From Curtobacterium sp. 9128 (GTDB taxonomy: Bacteria > Actinomycetota > Actinomycetes > Actinomycetales > Microbacteriaceae): a stretch of DNA of 64,000 nt. A program made the translations under genes and the position numbers. Numbering within the stretch: position 1 is the stretch's first letter; the number at the start of each line of letters is the position of its first letter. Positions 47,937 through 56,906 of this stretch are shown here, in pieces. Where the stretch lies: NCBI RefSeq assembly GCF_007673775.1, contig NZ_VEAF01000002.1, positions 220,596 to 284,595 of the forward strand, given 5' to 3'. The notes beneath the pieces are model-generated. The model saw only the letters and a list, made by a program, of their open reading frames with translations. It had not been told where the DNA came from and searched no databases.

Positions 47937-48683
47937 TCAGGACCCCACCGGCACCCACTCCCGCCCCACCCGGTGCACCGCGGGCCCGTGCCCCGGCAGC
48001 ACGATCTCCGGGATCGGCAGCGCCCGCGCGGACTCGAGCGCGACCGCCTGGTCCGCCGTGAAGAACGGCGTGATCATCCGCGGCCTCGGTGCCCACGACG
48101 CCGGCTGCGTGTCGTGGCGGGAGACGACGGCGTCCCCGGTGACGATCGCATCAGCCGCGGGCAGCAGGTACGCGGTGGACCCGTCGGTGTGCCCGGTGGC
48201 GGGGAACGGCGTGATCGCCCGACCGTCGAAGTCCGCCGCGGTGAACGCGCGCACGCTCGGCACCTCGGTGCGCCGGAGTGCGTCGGACCGCACCGCGCTG
48301 GCGAGCCAGCGCAGGACCCGCGGCGCGGCGAGCCGGCCGCCGAGCTCGGCGGGCGTGACCTGCTGGCGCGACGGTCCGCGGACGTTCGCGACCTCGTCCG
48401 CGTGCGCGAGCACCTCGACGTGCGGGTGCCGCTCGAGGATCCCCGGGATGCCGCCGACGTGGTCGACGTGCCCGTGCGTCACGTAGACCCGGCGGAGGTC
48501 GTCGAGGTCGTGTCCGGCGTACCGGACGGTGTCGAGCACGAGCTCGGTGTCGGCCGGGTAGCCGGCGTCGATCAGGGCGACCCCGTCCTCCTCGGCCAGG
48601 ACCACCCAGTTCGACACCGGTCCCTCGACGAACACCACCCCGGGTGCGACGGAGACGACGGAGCGGGGTTCGCGAGCGGTCAT
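47937..48683 (-). CDS. MBL-fold metallo-hydrolase
   Basis: A 248-residue metallo-beta-lactamase fold protein with the zinc motif THGHVDH (His70, His72, Asp74, His75), ATGHTDGS near 166 and LPGHGPAVH near 232. This is the glyoxalase II-like branch; substrate unknown. The ATG overlaps the truA stop by 4 bp, so it is coupled to truA rather than to the peptide cassette downstream. About 120 bp without a gene separate it from the peptide gene. Confidence 0.9.
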   Translation of the reverse strand: MTAREPRSVVSVAPGVVFVEGPVSNWVVLAEEDGVALIDAGYPADTELVLDTVRYAGHDLDDLRRVYVTHGHVDHVGGIPGILERHPHVEVLAHADEVANVRGPSRQQVTPAELGGRLAAPRVLRWLASAVRSDALRRTEVPSVRAFTAADFDGRAITPFPATGHTDGSTAYLLPAADAIVTGDAVVSRHDTQPASWAPRPRMITPFFTADQAVALESARALPIPEIVLPGHGPAVHRVGREWVPVGS

Positions 48684-49582
48684 CCACCGACGCTATCGGA
48701 GCCGTCGTCGGCCGATCGCTTCGCGCGCGTCTGCACGGCGCGGGCGGCCAGCTCGTCGTCGGCCGGGTAGCCGACCTCGGTGAGCGTCAGCCCCTTCGCG
48801 GGTGCGACCTTGAACGCGCTGGTCCGCTCCCCCGCCACCCGCAGCTCCTCGAGCCGCTCCGGCCCGAAGCGGCCCTCGCCCACGGCGATGGTGGCCCCCA
48901 CCATCGCACGCACCATGGAGTGACAGAACGCGTCGGCCTGGAGGCTCGCCACCAGCACGCCATCCGGCTCGCGGTCCCAGCGGAACTCCTGGAGCGTCCT
49001 GATGGTCGTCGCGCCCTCGCGCGGCTTGCAGAAGGCCGCGAAGTCGTGCAACCCCAACAGCGTCAGCGCACCTCGCTCCATCGCTGCCGCGTCGAGCCGC
49101 GCCGGGTGCCAGAGCGTGTGCCCACGACGCCGTGGATCGCGGGGGGCGTCGAGGTCGGCGACCCGGTAGGCGTAGCGCCGCCAGAGCGGGGAGAACCGGG
49201 CGTCGAACCCGGCAGGTGCGACCGAGGCCCGCGCGACGACGACGTCCCCCTCCGGTCCGGCCAGGCCGTTGAGCCGCCGCACCAGCCCGTCGAGCGACGC
49301 CGCTGGCGAGCCGCGCTTCGCCACGAGCGCCGCCCACTGCTCGGCCGTGAGGTCCAGGTGCGCGACCTGCCCGGACGCGTGCACCCCGGCGTCGGTGCGC
49401 CCGGCGACGGTGAGCTGCGGGGCGTCCCCCCAGCGCGTGAACACGGTGGCCAGCGCCGCCTCGAGCGCCCCCTGCACGGTCCGCAGCCCCGGCTGCCGGG
49501 CCCACCCGGAGAACGCCGCCCCGTCGTACGCGACGTCGAGCCGCAGCCGCACCCCGTCCTCCTGCAGCCCGGTCTCGCTCAC
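48680..49582 (-). CDS. truA: tRNA pseudouridine(38-40) synthase
   Basis: Makes pseudouridine at tRNA positions 38-40. The 300 residues include the catalytic GRTDAGVHA (Asp64) and the C-terminal FCHSMVRAMVGA typical of TruA. In relatives it follows rplQ directly; here the FUSC, AfsR and ABC genes lie between them. The GTG is 6 nt after a TACCGT box. Confidence 0.96.
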   Translation of the reverse strand: MSETGLQEDGVRLRLDVAYDGAAFSGWARQPGLRTVQGALEAALATVFTRWGDAPQLTVAGRTDAGVHASGQVAHLDLTAEQWAALVAKRGSPAASLDGLVRRLNGLAGPEGDVVVARASVAPAGFDARFSPLWRRYAYRVADLDAPRDPRRRGHTLWHPARLDAAAMERGALTLLGLHDFAAFCKPREGATTIRTLQEFRWDREPDGVLVASLQADAFCHSMVRAMVGATIAVGEGRFGPERLEELRVAGERTSAFKVAPAKGLTLTEVGYPADDELAARAVQTRAKRSADDGSDSVGG

Positions 49583-49588
49583 ACCCCC

Positions 49589-49594
49589 ACGGTA
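49589..49594 (-). promoter_or_regulatory. -10 box of truA (leaderless type)
   Basis: TACCGT on the minus strand ends 6 nt before the truA GTG, just beside the SARP-type repeats of the divergent ABC gene. Confidence 0.4.
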
Positions 49595-49599
49595 CCGAT

Positions 49600-49628
49600 G
49601 TCAGCGCCGCGTCAGCGCCACGTGAGTG
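49600..49628 (+). promoter_or_regulatory. SARP-type box: three heptad direct repeats
   Basis: GTCAGCG, 4 bp, GTCAGCG, 4 bp, GTGAGTG. The 11-bp period of 7-bp repeats is the binding pattern known for SARP regulators. A CAGCAT hexamer begins exactly 8 bp after the last repeat, the usual distance to the -10. A SARP gene lies at the other end of the regulated pair. Confidence 0.55.
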
Positions 49629-49671
49629 CCGGGCGGCAGCATCGGTCACGACATCGACGAGAGGAACAGCG

Positions 49672-50661
49672 ATGACGACGACACCACCCGCCGTGGAGGC
49701 CATCGGCCTGGTCAAGACGTTCGGCCAGAACCGCGCCGTGGACGGGGTCGACCTCCGCGTGGAGGCCGGGACCGTGTACGGCGTGCTCGGCCCGAACGGC
49801 GCCGGCAAGACCACCACGATCAGCATGCTCGCGACCCTGCTGAAGCCCGACGCCGGCGAGGCCCGCGTCTTCGGCCACGACGTCCGTCGGGAGCCCCAGC
49901 AGGTCCGCCGGCTCATCGGCGTCACCGGCCAGTACGCGAGCGTCGACGAGACGCTCAGCGCGACCGAGAACCTCGTCGTCTTCTCGCGGCTGCTCGGTCT
50001 GTCCCGCGCCGAGTCGAAGCGGAAGTCGGCCGAGCTCCTCGAGCGGTTCGGCCTGACCGAGGCCGCCAGGCGCCCGCTCAAGGCCTTCTCCGGCGGCATG
50101 CGACGGCGTCTCGACCTGGCGGCGAGCCTGATCGCGCAGCCGCCGCTGATCTTCCTCGACGAGCCGACGACCGGCCTCGACCCGCGGACCCGCGCGCAGA
50201 TGTGGGACACGATCCGGGAGCTCGTGCAGACGGGCTCCACGGTGCTGCTGACGACGCAGTACCTCGACGAGGCCGACCAGCTGGCCGACCGGATCGCGGT
50301 GATCGACCACGGTCGTGTCGTCGCCGAGGGGACCGGCGACGAGCTCAAGGCGTCGATCGGCACCGCGTCGCTGCAGCTCCGACTCGCCGACGCCCTCCGG
50401 CTCGACGCCGCGAGGAGCATCGTCCGGACGACCCTCGGCGTGGAGGCGGTGGTGAGCCCAGAGGGCTCCCGCCTGACCGCGCCGATGGCCGAGCCGGACC
50501 GGGTCACCGACCTGCTCGTGTCGTTCCGCGACGCCGGCATCTCCCTCGCCGAGATGAGCGTGCAGAAGCCCACGCTCGACGAGGTCTTCCTGACCATCAC
50601 GGGTGCCCCGGCCACGGCCGACGAGGACACCCAGCGCGAGCTCGAAGGGAGCATCGCATGA
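49672..50661 (+). CDS. Daunorubicin-resistance-type ABC transporter ATP-binding protein
   Basis: A 329-residue DrrA-like ATPase: Walker [10 protein letters not shown] (40-48), signature FSGGMRRRLDLA, Walker B LIFLDEPTTGLDP, H-loop region LLTTQYLDEADQLADRI, and the C-terminal DrrA domain with KPTLDEVFLTITG. It should power drug or lipid efflux with the next gene, which it overlaps by 4 bp (ATGA). GAGAGGAA precedes the ATG. Confidence 0.93.
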   Translation: MTTTPPAVEAIGLVKTFGQNRAVDGVDLRVEAGTVYGVLGPNGAGKTTTISMLATLLKPDAGEARVFGHDVRREPQQVRRLIGVTGQYASVDETLSATENLVVFSRLLGLSRAESKRKSAELLERFGLTEAARRPLKAFSGGMRRRLDLAASLIAQPPLIFLDEPTTGLDPRTRAQMWDTIRELVQTGSTVLLTTQYLDEADQLADRIAVIDHGRVVAEGTGDELKASIGTASLQLRLADALRLDAARSIVRTTLGVEAVVSPEGSRLTAPMAEPDRVTDLLVSFRDAGISLAEMSVQKPTLDEVFLTITGAPATADEDTQRELEGSIA

Positions 50662-51488
50662 CCACGCTGACCCCGTCGGCCCCCACCACGCCCCGCATCA
50701 CCCCGCGGCCCGGAGTCGGCGGCACCGGACTCGGTGCCACGGTCCGGCAGTCCTTCACGATGGCGTACCGCGGCCTGGTCAAGGTCCGTCGCACGCCGGA
50801 ACAGCTGTTCGACGTGACGCTCATGCCGATCGTCTTCACGGTGATGTTCACGTACATCTTCGGCGGCGCGATCTCCGGCAACGTGGCGGCCTACCTGCCG
50901 ATCATCATCCCCGGCATCCTCGTGCAGACGAACATCACGTCGTCGATCGTCACCGGTGTGCAGCTCCGCGAGGACATGGACAAGGGTGTCTTCGACCGCT
51001 TCAAGTCGCTCCCGATCGCCCGCATCGCCCCGCTCGCCGGGGCGCTGCTCGCCGACACGGTCCGGTACGCGATCGCGACGACCATCACGTTCATCACCGG
51101 CTTCGCGATGGGACTGCGTCCGGCCGGTGGCCTCGGTGCGGTCGTGCTGGCCGCAGTGCTCGTCATCGTGGTCGCGTGGGCGATCAGCTGGATCTTCGCC
51201 TACTTCGGCGTCGTGGCACGCACCGCGTCGAGCGTCTCCGGCATCTCCAACCTGGTGCTGTTCCCGCTGACCTTCCTGTCGAACGCGTTCGTGCCGGCCG
51301 ACACGCTGCCGGACTGGCTGCGCTGGTTCTCCGAGGTCAACCCGATCTCGCACCTCATCACGGCGGTCCGCGACCTCGTCAACCACGGCCAGGTCGGCGG
51401 GGACCTGGTGTTCTCGCTCGTCGGCGCCGCGGTCGTCGTTGCCGTGTTCGCACCGCTCACGGTGCGCGCCTACATGCGGAAGGCCTGA
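50658..51488 (+). CDS. DrrB-type ABC transporter permease
   Basis: A 276-residue ABC-2 permease with six helices. The cytoplasmic start and the GVQLREDMDKGVFDRFKSLPI coupling loop, with FLSNAFVPADTLP near the C-terminus, are typical of DrrB. It ends 11 bp from the convergent AfsR gene, which probably controls it. Confidence 0.92.
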   Translation: MTTLTPSAPTTPRITPRPGVGGTGLGATVRQSFTMAYRGLVKVRRTPEQLFDVTLMPIVFTVMFTYIFGGAISGNVAAYLPIIIPGILVQTNITSSIVTGVQLREDMDKGVFDRFKSLPIARIAPLAGALLADTVRYAIATTITFITGFAMGLRPAGGLGAVVLAAVLVIVVAWAISWIFAYFGVVARTASSVSGISNLVLFPLTFLSNAFVPADTLPDWLRWFSEVNPISHLITAVRDLVNHGQVGGDLVFSLVGAAVVVAVFAPLTVRAYMRKA

Positions 51489-51499
51489 CACCTCCGGGT

Positions 51500-54400
51500 T
51501 CAGGCGACGGTGCACAGCTCCTCGAGCAGTGCCCGCAACGCCGTCACGGCCTCGGTCCGGTCCCATCCGGCCGAGGCCGTCTCGGCGTCCACGACCGCAT
51601 CCGCTCCGACCACGTCGACCAGCAGCGGACGCAGCCGGCGGTGGGCGAGCACCGCGAAGTCCTGCCGCGAGCCGAACCGTGTCGCCAGGCCCCAGCACCT
51701 GGCAGCCTCAGCGGGCATCCCCCGGCGCAGCGCGACGAGCGCGATCCCGATGAGCGTGGTGCCGATGACCGGCAGGTCCAGCCACCACGGGTGCAGACGC
51801 AACATCACCAGGGCCCCGATCCGCAGGTGGCGCGCGATGGCCCGCTGCTCGGCCTGGAGGCCCGGCTCGGTCCCGCCGGACCGGCTCGCCGCCGCCTCGT
51901 CCTCCGCCACGATGCGCGCGGCCCCGGCCATCAGCCACCAGTTCTGCGTGCGCTTGCGTCGGGGCACCACGAAGTCCCACGCGCGGCGCCAGTGCTCGGC
52001 GGCGCCGTCGAGGTCGCCGTCCGCGCGGCTGCACTCGGCGTCGATGGCGATCGCGATCACCCCGACCTGCACGGCGTCGTCCTCGAAGCCGCCGCGGTTC
52101 GCCACCGGCTGGTCGCCGAGGTCGGCGGCGATCGACCTGGCGAGGTCGACGTCCCCGGTGGCCGCGGCACAGAGTCCGACGGTCCATCCGATCTCGTACA
52201 GGTCGTCCTCGGCGCCGAACACCTCGAGCCGTTCCCGCGCGACGGCCGCCGCGGCGAGCGCCTCGGCGTGCTGCCCGTCCTGTGCGAGGAGCTGTGCCAG
52301 CGTGACGGCGACGGAGCCCAGCGCCCACGCGTCGTCGACCCGTTCGGCGAGCTCCCCGGCGCGATGGGCGAAGCGCAGCGCGTCCGCGTGCTCGCCGTCG
52401 TTCTCGGCCAGGGGTGCGCTGAGCAGGAACGCGAGACAGGCCACGCCCTCGTCGTCGCCGTCCCGGTAGCGCGCGAGCAGAGCCATGCCGTCGTCGGGGC
52501 GCCCGAGGGTGAGGAGCAGGGCCGCCTGGGCGTCGAGTGTCGCCGCGCCGGTGGGCCCGAGACGCACCACCCGGCGGAGCGCGGAGATGGCCCACGCGGC
52601 GGTCCGACGGTCGGTGAAGACGGACGACGCCCCGATCAGGACCAGCCCGAGCGTCACGGCGGCGCGGTCCTCCGGCAGCGGCGGGGTCCGGCGGAGCATC
52701 GGCAGCAGGTCCGGGGCGATCGTGACCACCTCACCGTGCGCACCACGGAGCGTCCAGTACCCGCCGAGCGCGGCGAAGACCTGGGCGACCGTGCGGTGGT
52801 CCCCGTCGTGGAGCCCCCACCGGAGCAGCGTGACGAGGTTGTCGGCCTCGTGCCCGACCTCGCGGAACCACCGGCGCTGCCGCTCCCCCGTCGCCGTGAA
52901 CATGTTGCGTTCCGCCGAGAAGTCCCGTCCCCAGCGGAGCATGGCCGCACGGACGGCATCCGTGGCGCCACGCTCGGCGAGCCGGGCCGCACCGAACTCG
53001 CGCACGGTCTCGAGCAGGCGGTACCGCACCGGCTCACCCTCGTGCTCGACGAGCTGCACGAGGGACTGCTCGACGAGCTCCGCCAGGTCGTCGAGGGCGT
53101 CCTCGTGCCGGGCCGGGTCGGCAACGGCTTCGACCGCGTCGACCGCCAGCCCGTCCGGGAAGAGCGCGAGCCGGGTGAGCAGGTCGCGGGCTCCGTCGTC
53201 GAGCAGCCGCCAGCTCCACTCGATCACGGCGAGGAGCGTCCGGTGTCGCTCGGGCGCACTGCGGTCGCCGCCGCGGAGCAGGGCGAACCGGTCGTCGAGC
53301 CGCCCTTCGATCTCCTCGGCGCTCATCCCCCGGATGCGTGCTGCCGCGAGCTCGATCGCGAGCGGTGACCCGTCGAGTCGCGTGCAGATGCTCCGGACGG
53401 TGTCGACGGGGAGCACGGCACCGGGGCGTGCGGCCCGTGCTCGTTCGGTGAACAGCCGGACCGCGGACCCGTCGGCCTCGACGGGCAGCGGTGCGAGGGC
53501 TGCGACGACCTCGCCGGCGATGGCGAGGGGTGCCCTGGACGTCGTCAGCACGCGGAGCGACGGCAGCACGGCGAGCAGGTCGGCGGTGAACGCGGCGGCG
53601 GCCTCGACCAGGTGCTCGCAGTTGTCGAGCACGAGCATGGTCGGTTCCTCGGCGAGTGCCCGGACCACCCGTCCCCACAGGTCGGAGACGACCGCATCCC
53701 GGAGCGATCGAGCGCCCCGCACCTCAGCGATCCCGAGCAGCGCCCCGAGCGCGGGCACGATGTCCTCGCCGACGGTGAGCGGCGCGAGTTCGAGCACGAC
53801 CACACCGCGGTCCTCGGCGACCGTGGCCGCGACCGCCTGCGCCAGCCGTGTCTTGCCGAGCCCACCCGCCCCGAGGATCGTCACCAGCCGCCCCTCGGAC
53901 AGCAGGTCCGTGACGGCCGCGAGGTCGGCCTCCCGTCCGACCAGCGTGTTGGGCGCTGCCCGCAGGCCGACGCGGCGGACGGCACCGGGACCGGCGGGCG
54001 CTCGGCGGAGCATCTCGGCGTTCAGCCGCACGAGCTCTGCGGACGGGTCGGCACCGAGGCCGTCGGCCAGGCGTTCCCGGTGGGCGGCGAAGGCGGCGAG
54101 CGCCTCGGCGGTGCGTCCGGCCGCGTCGAGCGCGCGCATCGAGCCGGCGACGGCGGCCTCGTCGAACGGGTCGGCATCGGCCTGCTCTCGCCAGACGGCC
54201 ACGGCGCCGTCCGCGTCCCCGGCGTCGAGCAGGGCCGAGCCGAGTGCGCGGCGGAGTGCACGGCGAGCCACGTCCGCTCGGTGGGCGAGCGCTTGCCCGA
54301 GGTCACCCTCGACGTCGTCGCCCGGCTCGCCACGCCAGGTCGCGAGCGCCGCCCGGAGTCCGGCGTCCGCCCGGGTGCCCTCGGCGGCCAGCTGCTCGGC

Positions 54401-54709
54401 GCAGGCGAGGTCGACGTCCTCGGGGCGGACGCCGAGCGCGTACCCGGTCGCCGTCGAGACGACCAGCCCGTCGGTGGTGGTCCGTCGGAGCCGTGAGACG
54501 AGGGTCTGGAGCGCTGCCCGAGCGCCCTTCGGCGGGGTGTCGCCCCAGAGCTGGTCGATGAGCGCGTCCGTCGTCATGGCGTGCCCCCGAGCGAGGACCA
54601 GCGCGGTCACGAAGGCCCGCGCGAGTGCTCCGGGCACCGGTGCGGGGACGCCCGTCGGGTCCTCGACCAGGACCGGTCCGAGGACGGCGATGCGGGGGTG
54701 CGCTGCCAC
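51500..54709 (-). CDS. AfsR/SARP-family transcriptional regulator with NB-ARC-type ATPase and TPR-like region
   Basis: A 1069-residue regulator. Residues 1-95 form the OmpR-type winged helix of SARPs (LIDQLWGDTPPKGARAALQTLVSRLRR), 100-235 the bacterial transcriptional activator domain, 255-560 a nucleotide-binding domain with P-loop GAGGLGKT (280-287) and LVLDNCEH, and the rest helical repeats. Such proteins activate antibiotic or export genes when ATP is bound. A matching heptad box precedes the adjacent ABC pair. The GTG is 6 nt after TAGACT. Confidence 0.9.
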   Translation of the reverse strand: MAAHPRIAVLGPVLVEDPTGVPAPVPGALARAFVTALVLARGHAMTTDALIDQLWGDTPPKGARAALQTLVSRLRRTTTDGLVVSTATGYALGVRPEDVDLACAEQLAAEGTRADAGLRAALATWRGEPGDDVEGDLGQALAHRADVARRALRRALGSALLDAGDADGAVAVWREQADADPFDEAAVAGSMRALDAAGRTAEALAAFAAHRERLADGLGADPSAELVRLNAEMLRRAPAGPGAVRRVGLRAAPNTLVGREADLAAVTDLLSEGRLVTILGAGGLGKTRLAQAVAATVAEDRGVVVLELAPLTVGEDIVPALGALLGIAEVRGARSLRDAVVSDLWGRVVRALAEEPTMLVLDNCEHLVEAAAAFTADLLAVLPSLRVLTTSRAPLAIAGEVVAALAPLPVEADGSAVRLFTERARAARPGAVLPVDTVRSICTRLDGSPLAIELAAARIRGMSAEEIEGRLDDRFALLRGGDRSAPERHRTLLAVIEWSWRLLDDGARDLLTRLALFPDGLAVDAVEAVADPARHEDALDDLAELVEQSLVQLVEHEGEPVRYRLLETVREFGAARLAERGATDAVRAAMLRWGRDFSAERNMFTATGERQRRWFREVGHEADNLVTLLRWGLHDGDHRTVAQVFAALGGYWTLRGAHGEVVTIAPDLLPMLRRTPPLPEDRAAVTLGLVLIGASSVFTDRRTAAWAISALRRVVRLGPTGAATLDAQAALLLTLGRPDDGMALLARYRDGDDEGVACLAFLLSAPLAENDGEHADALRFAHRAGELAERVDDAWALGSVAVTLAQLLAQDGQHAEALAAAAVARERLEVFGAEDDLYEIGWTVGLCAAATGDVDLARSIAADLGDQPVANRGGFEDDAVQVGVIAIAIDAECSRADGDLDGAAEHWRRAWDFVVPRRKRTQNWWLMAGAARIVAEDEAAASRSGGTEPGLQAEQRAIARHLRIGALVMLRLHPWWLDLPVIGTTLIGIALVALRRGMPAEAARCWGLATRFGSRQDFAVLAHRRLRPLLVDVVGADAVVDAETASAGWDRTEAVTALRALLEELCTVA

Positions 54710-54715
54710 AGAGCG

Positions 54716-54721
54716 AGTCTA
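54716..54721 (-). promoter_or_regulatory. -10 box of the AfsR/SARP gene (leaderless type)
   Basis: TAGACT on the minus strand ends 6 nt before the GTG at 54709. Confidence 0.5.
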
Positions 54722-54723
54722 GG

Positions 54724-54900
54724 TCGGGGACGGCGGACGCGGTCTTCTCGTCCACGCCGGGTGCGGCCTGGCGCACGTGCGACGACACGGCTTGCACGGT
54801 CGACGTCGTCCACGACGGCACGTGGACGCGGTACTTCCTCACGAAGCGGGTCGCGCCGGACACCGGTTCCGCCGTCCAGCGGTGGGCGGAGTCGTCCTTC
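54724..54900 (+). pseudogene. Coding-like remnant without start or stop
   Basis: The plus frame reads about 59 codons with strong G/C bias at third positions and a protein-like composition, including CDDTACTVDVVHDGTW and RYFLTKRVAPDTG. It has no in-frame start codon and runs into the end of the FUSC gene without a stop. A leftover of a deleted gene is possible; chance in GC-rich DNA is not excluded. No family recognised. Confidence 0.25.
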
Positions 54901-56023
54901 AGCTCCGCGGCTGACCGACCTCGGAGCCGAACGGTCCGGTCTTCGTGTCGAGGGACTCCGTCGCGCGGCGCTCCGACTCGACGATGCCCCGCAGCGCCAC
55001 GAGCGCCGCGGACGTCACCGCCACGTCCGACGGGTTCTCGCGGCTCGCGTCGAGGGCACGCTCCACCTCGGCGATCGCCTCGTCGCCGGCGCTCGCCGGG
55101 CACTCGCCCCGGATCATGCACGCGAGGTCGCGGAGTGCCTTCGCGAGCGGTCCCGCGAAGGCCGGGTCCGGGCGTCCGAGCCCGGCGGAGACCGGACCGG
55201 TCCGGGCGACGAGCTCGGTGAGGTCGGTCGTGTACCAGGCGACCCGCTCCAGCGCACGGAAGCGTGCGCCGTCCTGCTGCAGACGAGCCCGCGATCCCCG
55301 CAGGGCCCCGCGCGGGTTCAACTTGCGGCTCTCGTGGGCGATCGAGACGCGAGACCGGACGTCGGCGATCGCGCGGTCCAGCCGGTCCTGCTGCTGGTCC
55401 CAGGCACGCTCGTCACGCTCGCCGGTCTCGAGGACCTCGGCGAGGCCGTCGATGTGGTCCGCGAGCACCCCGTTCACCGCGTCGATGCGGTGTTCGGCGT
55501 CCCAGAAGCGCAGCGGCGGGAAGATGAGGAAGTTCACGAGCAGACCGATCACCACGCCGACCGCCATCTGCACGAGGTACCCGAGCGAGTACCCCTCGGC
55601 GTGCGCGCCACCGACGAGCAGGACGAACAGGGCCGCCGTGGAGACCCACGAACTCCCCTCACCGAGGATCCGGAACCCGCCGACGAGCACGCCGATGCCG
55701 ACGGCGAGGGCGATCGCGATGAAGCCCGGGTCGCCGATCCACATCGTGAAGCCGGCGATGACGATCCCCAGGCCGATGCCGACGAGTGTCTGGATCCCGC
55801 TGCGGAGCCCGGCGAACACCGTCGTCTGCATCGCCACCACCGCGCCGAGCGGGGCGTAGTACGGGTACTCCGACGCGACGCCGGGGACGTGCTGCGCGAC
55901 GAACCACGCCAGGCACGCGGCGAACGCGGCCTTCGCGGCGTGCAACAGCCGCGGCTGTGTGCCCGACGTCCGGCTCCAGCGCCAGACCCGCGTCCCCGCC
56001 CCCGCGACGTGTTCGAATCCCAT
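54899..56023 (-). CDS. FUSC/aromatic acid exporter family membrane protein
   Basis: A 374-residue protein with six membrane helices in the first 175 residues (AAKAAFAACLAWFVAQHV onward, with YPYYAPLGAVVAM), then a long cytoplasmic helical region. This layout fits the FUSC/ArAE family (YeeA/AaeB-like) thought to export aromatic acids. The ATG at 56023 has AGAGGGA 3-9 nt upstream; 14 further codons upstream look spurious. It sits between rplQ and the AfsR gene, where truA would normally be. Confidence 0.88.
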   Translation of the reverse strand: MGFEHVAGAGTRVWRWSRTSGTQPRLLHAAKAAFAACLAWFVAQHVPGVASEYPYYAPLGAVVAMQTTVFAGLRSGIQTLVGIGLGIVIAGFTMWIGDPGFIAIALAVGIGVLVGGFRILGEGSSWVSTAALFVLLVGGAHAEGYSLGYLVQMAVGVVIGLLVNFLIFPPLRFWDAEHRIDAVNGVLADHIDGLAEVLETGERDERAWDQQQDRLDRAIADVRSRVSIAHESRKLNPRGALRGSRARLQQDGARFRALERVAWYTTDLTELVARTGPVSAGLGRPDPAFAGPLAKALRDLACMIRGECPASAGDEAIAEVERALDASRENPSDVAVTSAALVALRGIVESERRATESLDTKTGPFGSEVGQPRS

Positions 56024-56112
56024 GCGTCCCTCTCGATGCGGACCTCGGCGGGCCCGACCGGTCACCGTACCGGCCGGCGGCTGTGAGCCCGACCGCCCCG
56101 GGCCTCGCGGCT

Positions 56113-56202
56113 GCCGATGCGGACCTGCCCGACGCGGACATGCCGGACGCGGATCTGCCGGGCGCGGACCCGTCAGGCGCGGACCCGCCGGATGCGGAAC
56201 GG
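56113..56202. repeat. 15-bp tandem repeat downstream of rplQ
   Basis: Six imperfect units of the type CCGGACGCGGATCTG run into the rplQ terminator. In one plus frame they read A-D-L-P-D / A-D-M-P-D, the rhythm of pentapeptide-repeat proteins, but no start codon, ribosome site or longer protein supports a gene. Confidence 0.85.
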
Positions 56203-56233
56203 CCCCCGCAGCGGCGTGCTGCGGGGGCCGTTC
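56197..56233 (-). terminator. rplQ terminator
   Basis: A perfect 16-bp stem with a GGCGT loop, 20 bp past the rplQ stop on the minus strand. Confidence 0.85.
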
Positions 56234-56253
56234 GTGCTCGTGTGCGAGCGGAC

Positions 56254-56841
56254 CTACTTGTCGTCGGCCTTCTCGGCGGCGTCGGCCTCGACCTCGGCGG
56301 CAGCCGGGGTCTCGGTCTCCGACTCGACGGGAGCGGACTCCTCGGTGGTCTCGGTCTCCTCGACCGGGGCCTCTTCGGTGCTCGTCTCCTCGGTGCTGGT
56401 CTCCTCGGCGGTCGGCTCCTCGACCGGCGCTGCGGCGGCCGGGGCCGCGGAGCTGCGCGTCACGGGGGCCGGCGTGCCGGAGACGGGCTCGAGCACGAGC
56501 TCGATCGACGCGAGGGGCGCGTTGTCGCCCTTGCGGAAACCGAGCTTCGTGATGCGGGTGTAGCCGCCCTGGCGGTCGGCCACCTGCGGCGCGATCTCCG
56601 TGAACAGCGTGTGCACGACGGTCTTGTCGCGGAGGGCCGCGATGACCCGACGACGGGCGTGCAGGTCGCCGCGCTTCGCGAACGTGATGAGCCGCTCGGC
56701 GACCGGACGGAGGCGCTTGGCCTTCGTCTCGGTGGTCGTGATGCGACCGTGCGTGAAGAGGGCGTTGGCGAGGTTGCTCAGGAGCAGGCGCTCGTGGGCG
56801 GGACCGCCACCGAGGCGGGGGCCCTTGGTGGGCTTCGGCAT
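56254..56841 (-). CDS. rplQ: 50S ribosomal protein L17
   Basis: 195 residues: the L17 domain ([33 protein letters not shown]) fills the first 115, and an acidic tail very rich in Glu, Thr and Ala fills the rest, longer than in most bacteria but usual in this group. It follows rpoA in the same operon. Confidence 0.97.
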   Translation of the reverse strand: MPKPTKGPRLGGGPAHERLLLSNLANALFTHGRITTTETKAKRLRPVAERLITFAKRGDLHARRRVIAALRDKTVVHTLFTEIAPQVADRQGGYTRITKLGFRKGDNAPLASIELVLEPVSGTPAPVTRSSAAPAAAAPVEEPTAEETSTEETSTEEAPVEETETTEESAPVESETETPAAAEVEADAAEKADDK

Positions 56842-56906
56842 GTCAGTTCTCCAGTGGTGAAAGAGTGGTGCGCGCCGTGACGACGCGCGTGCGCATCAGC
56901 GCGAGG

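Noticed and set aside
48690..48695. A TAGCGT -10 box for the MBL-fold gene
   Set aside because: It lies inside the end of truA, and the 4-bp overlap with truA already explains translation. The match may be chance.
55995..56023. A GTTCGAATCC sequence like a tRNA T-loop
   Set aside because: It codes for the first residues of the FUSC protein (M-G-F-E-H on the minus strand). No acceptor, anticodon or D-arm can be folded around it.
56113..56202. A pentapeptide-repeat protein gene
   Set aside because: Only six units, no start codon with a ribosome site, and the frame runs through the rplQ terminator into the antisense of rplQ.
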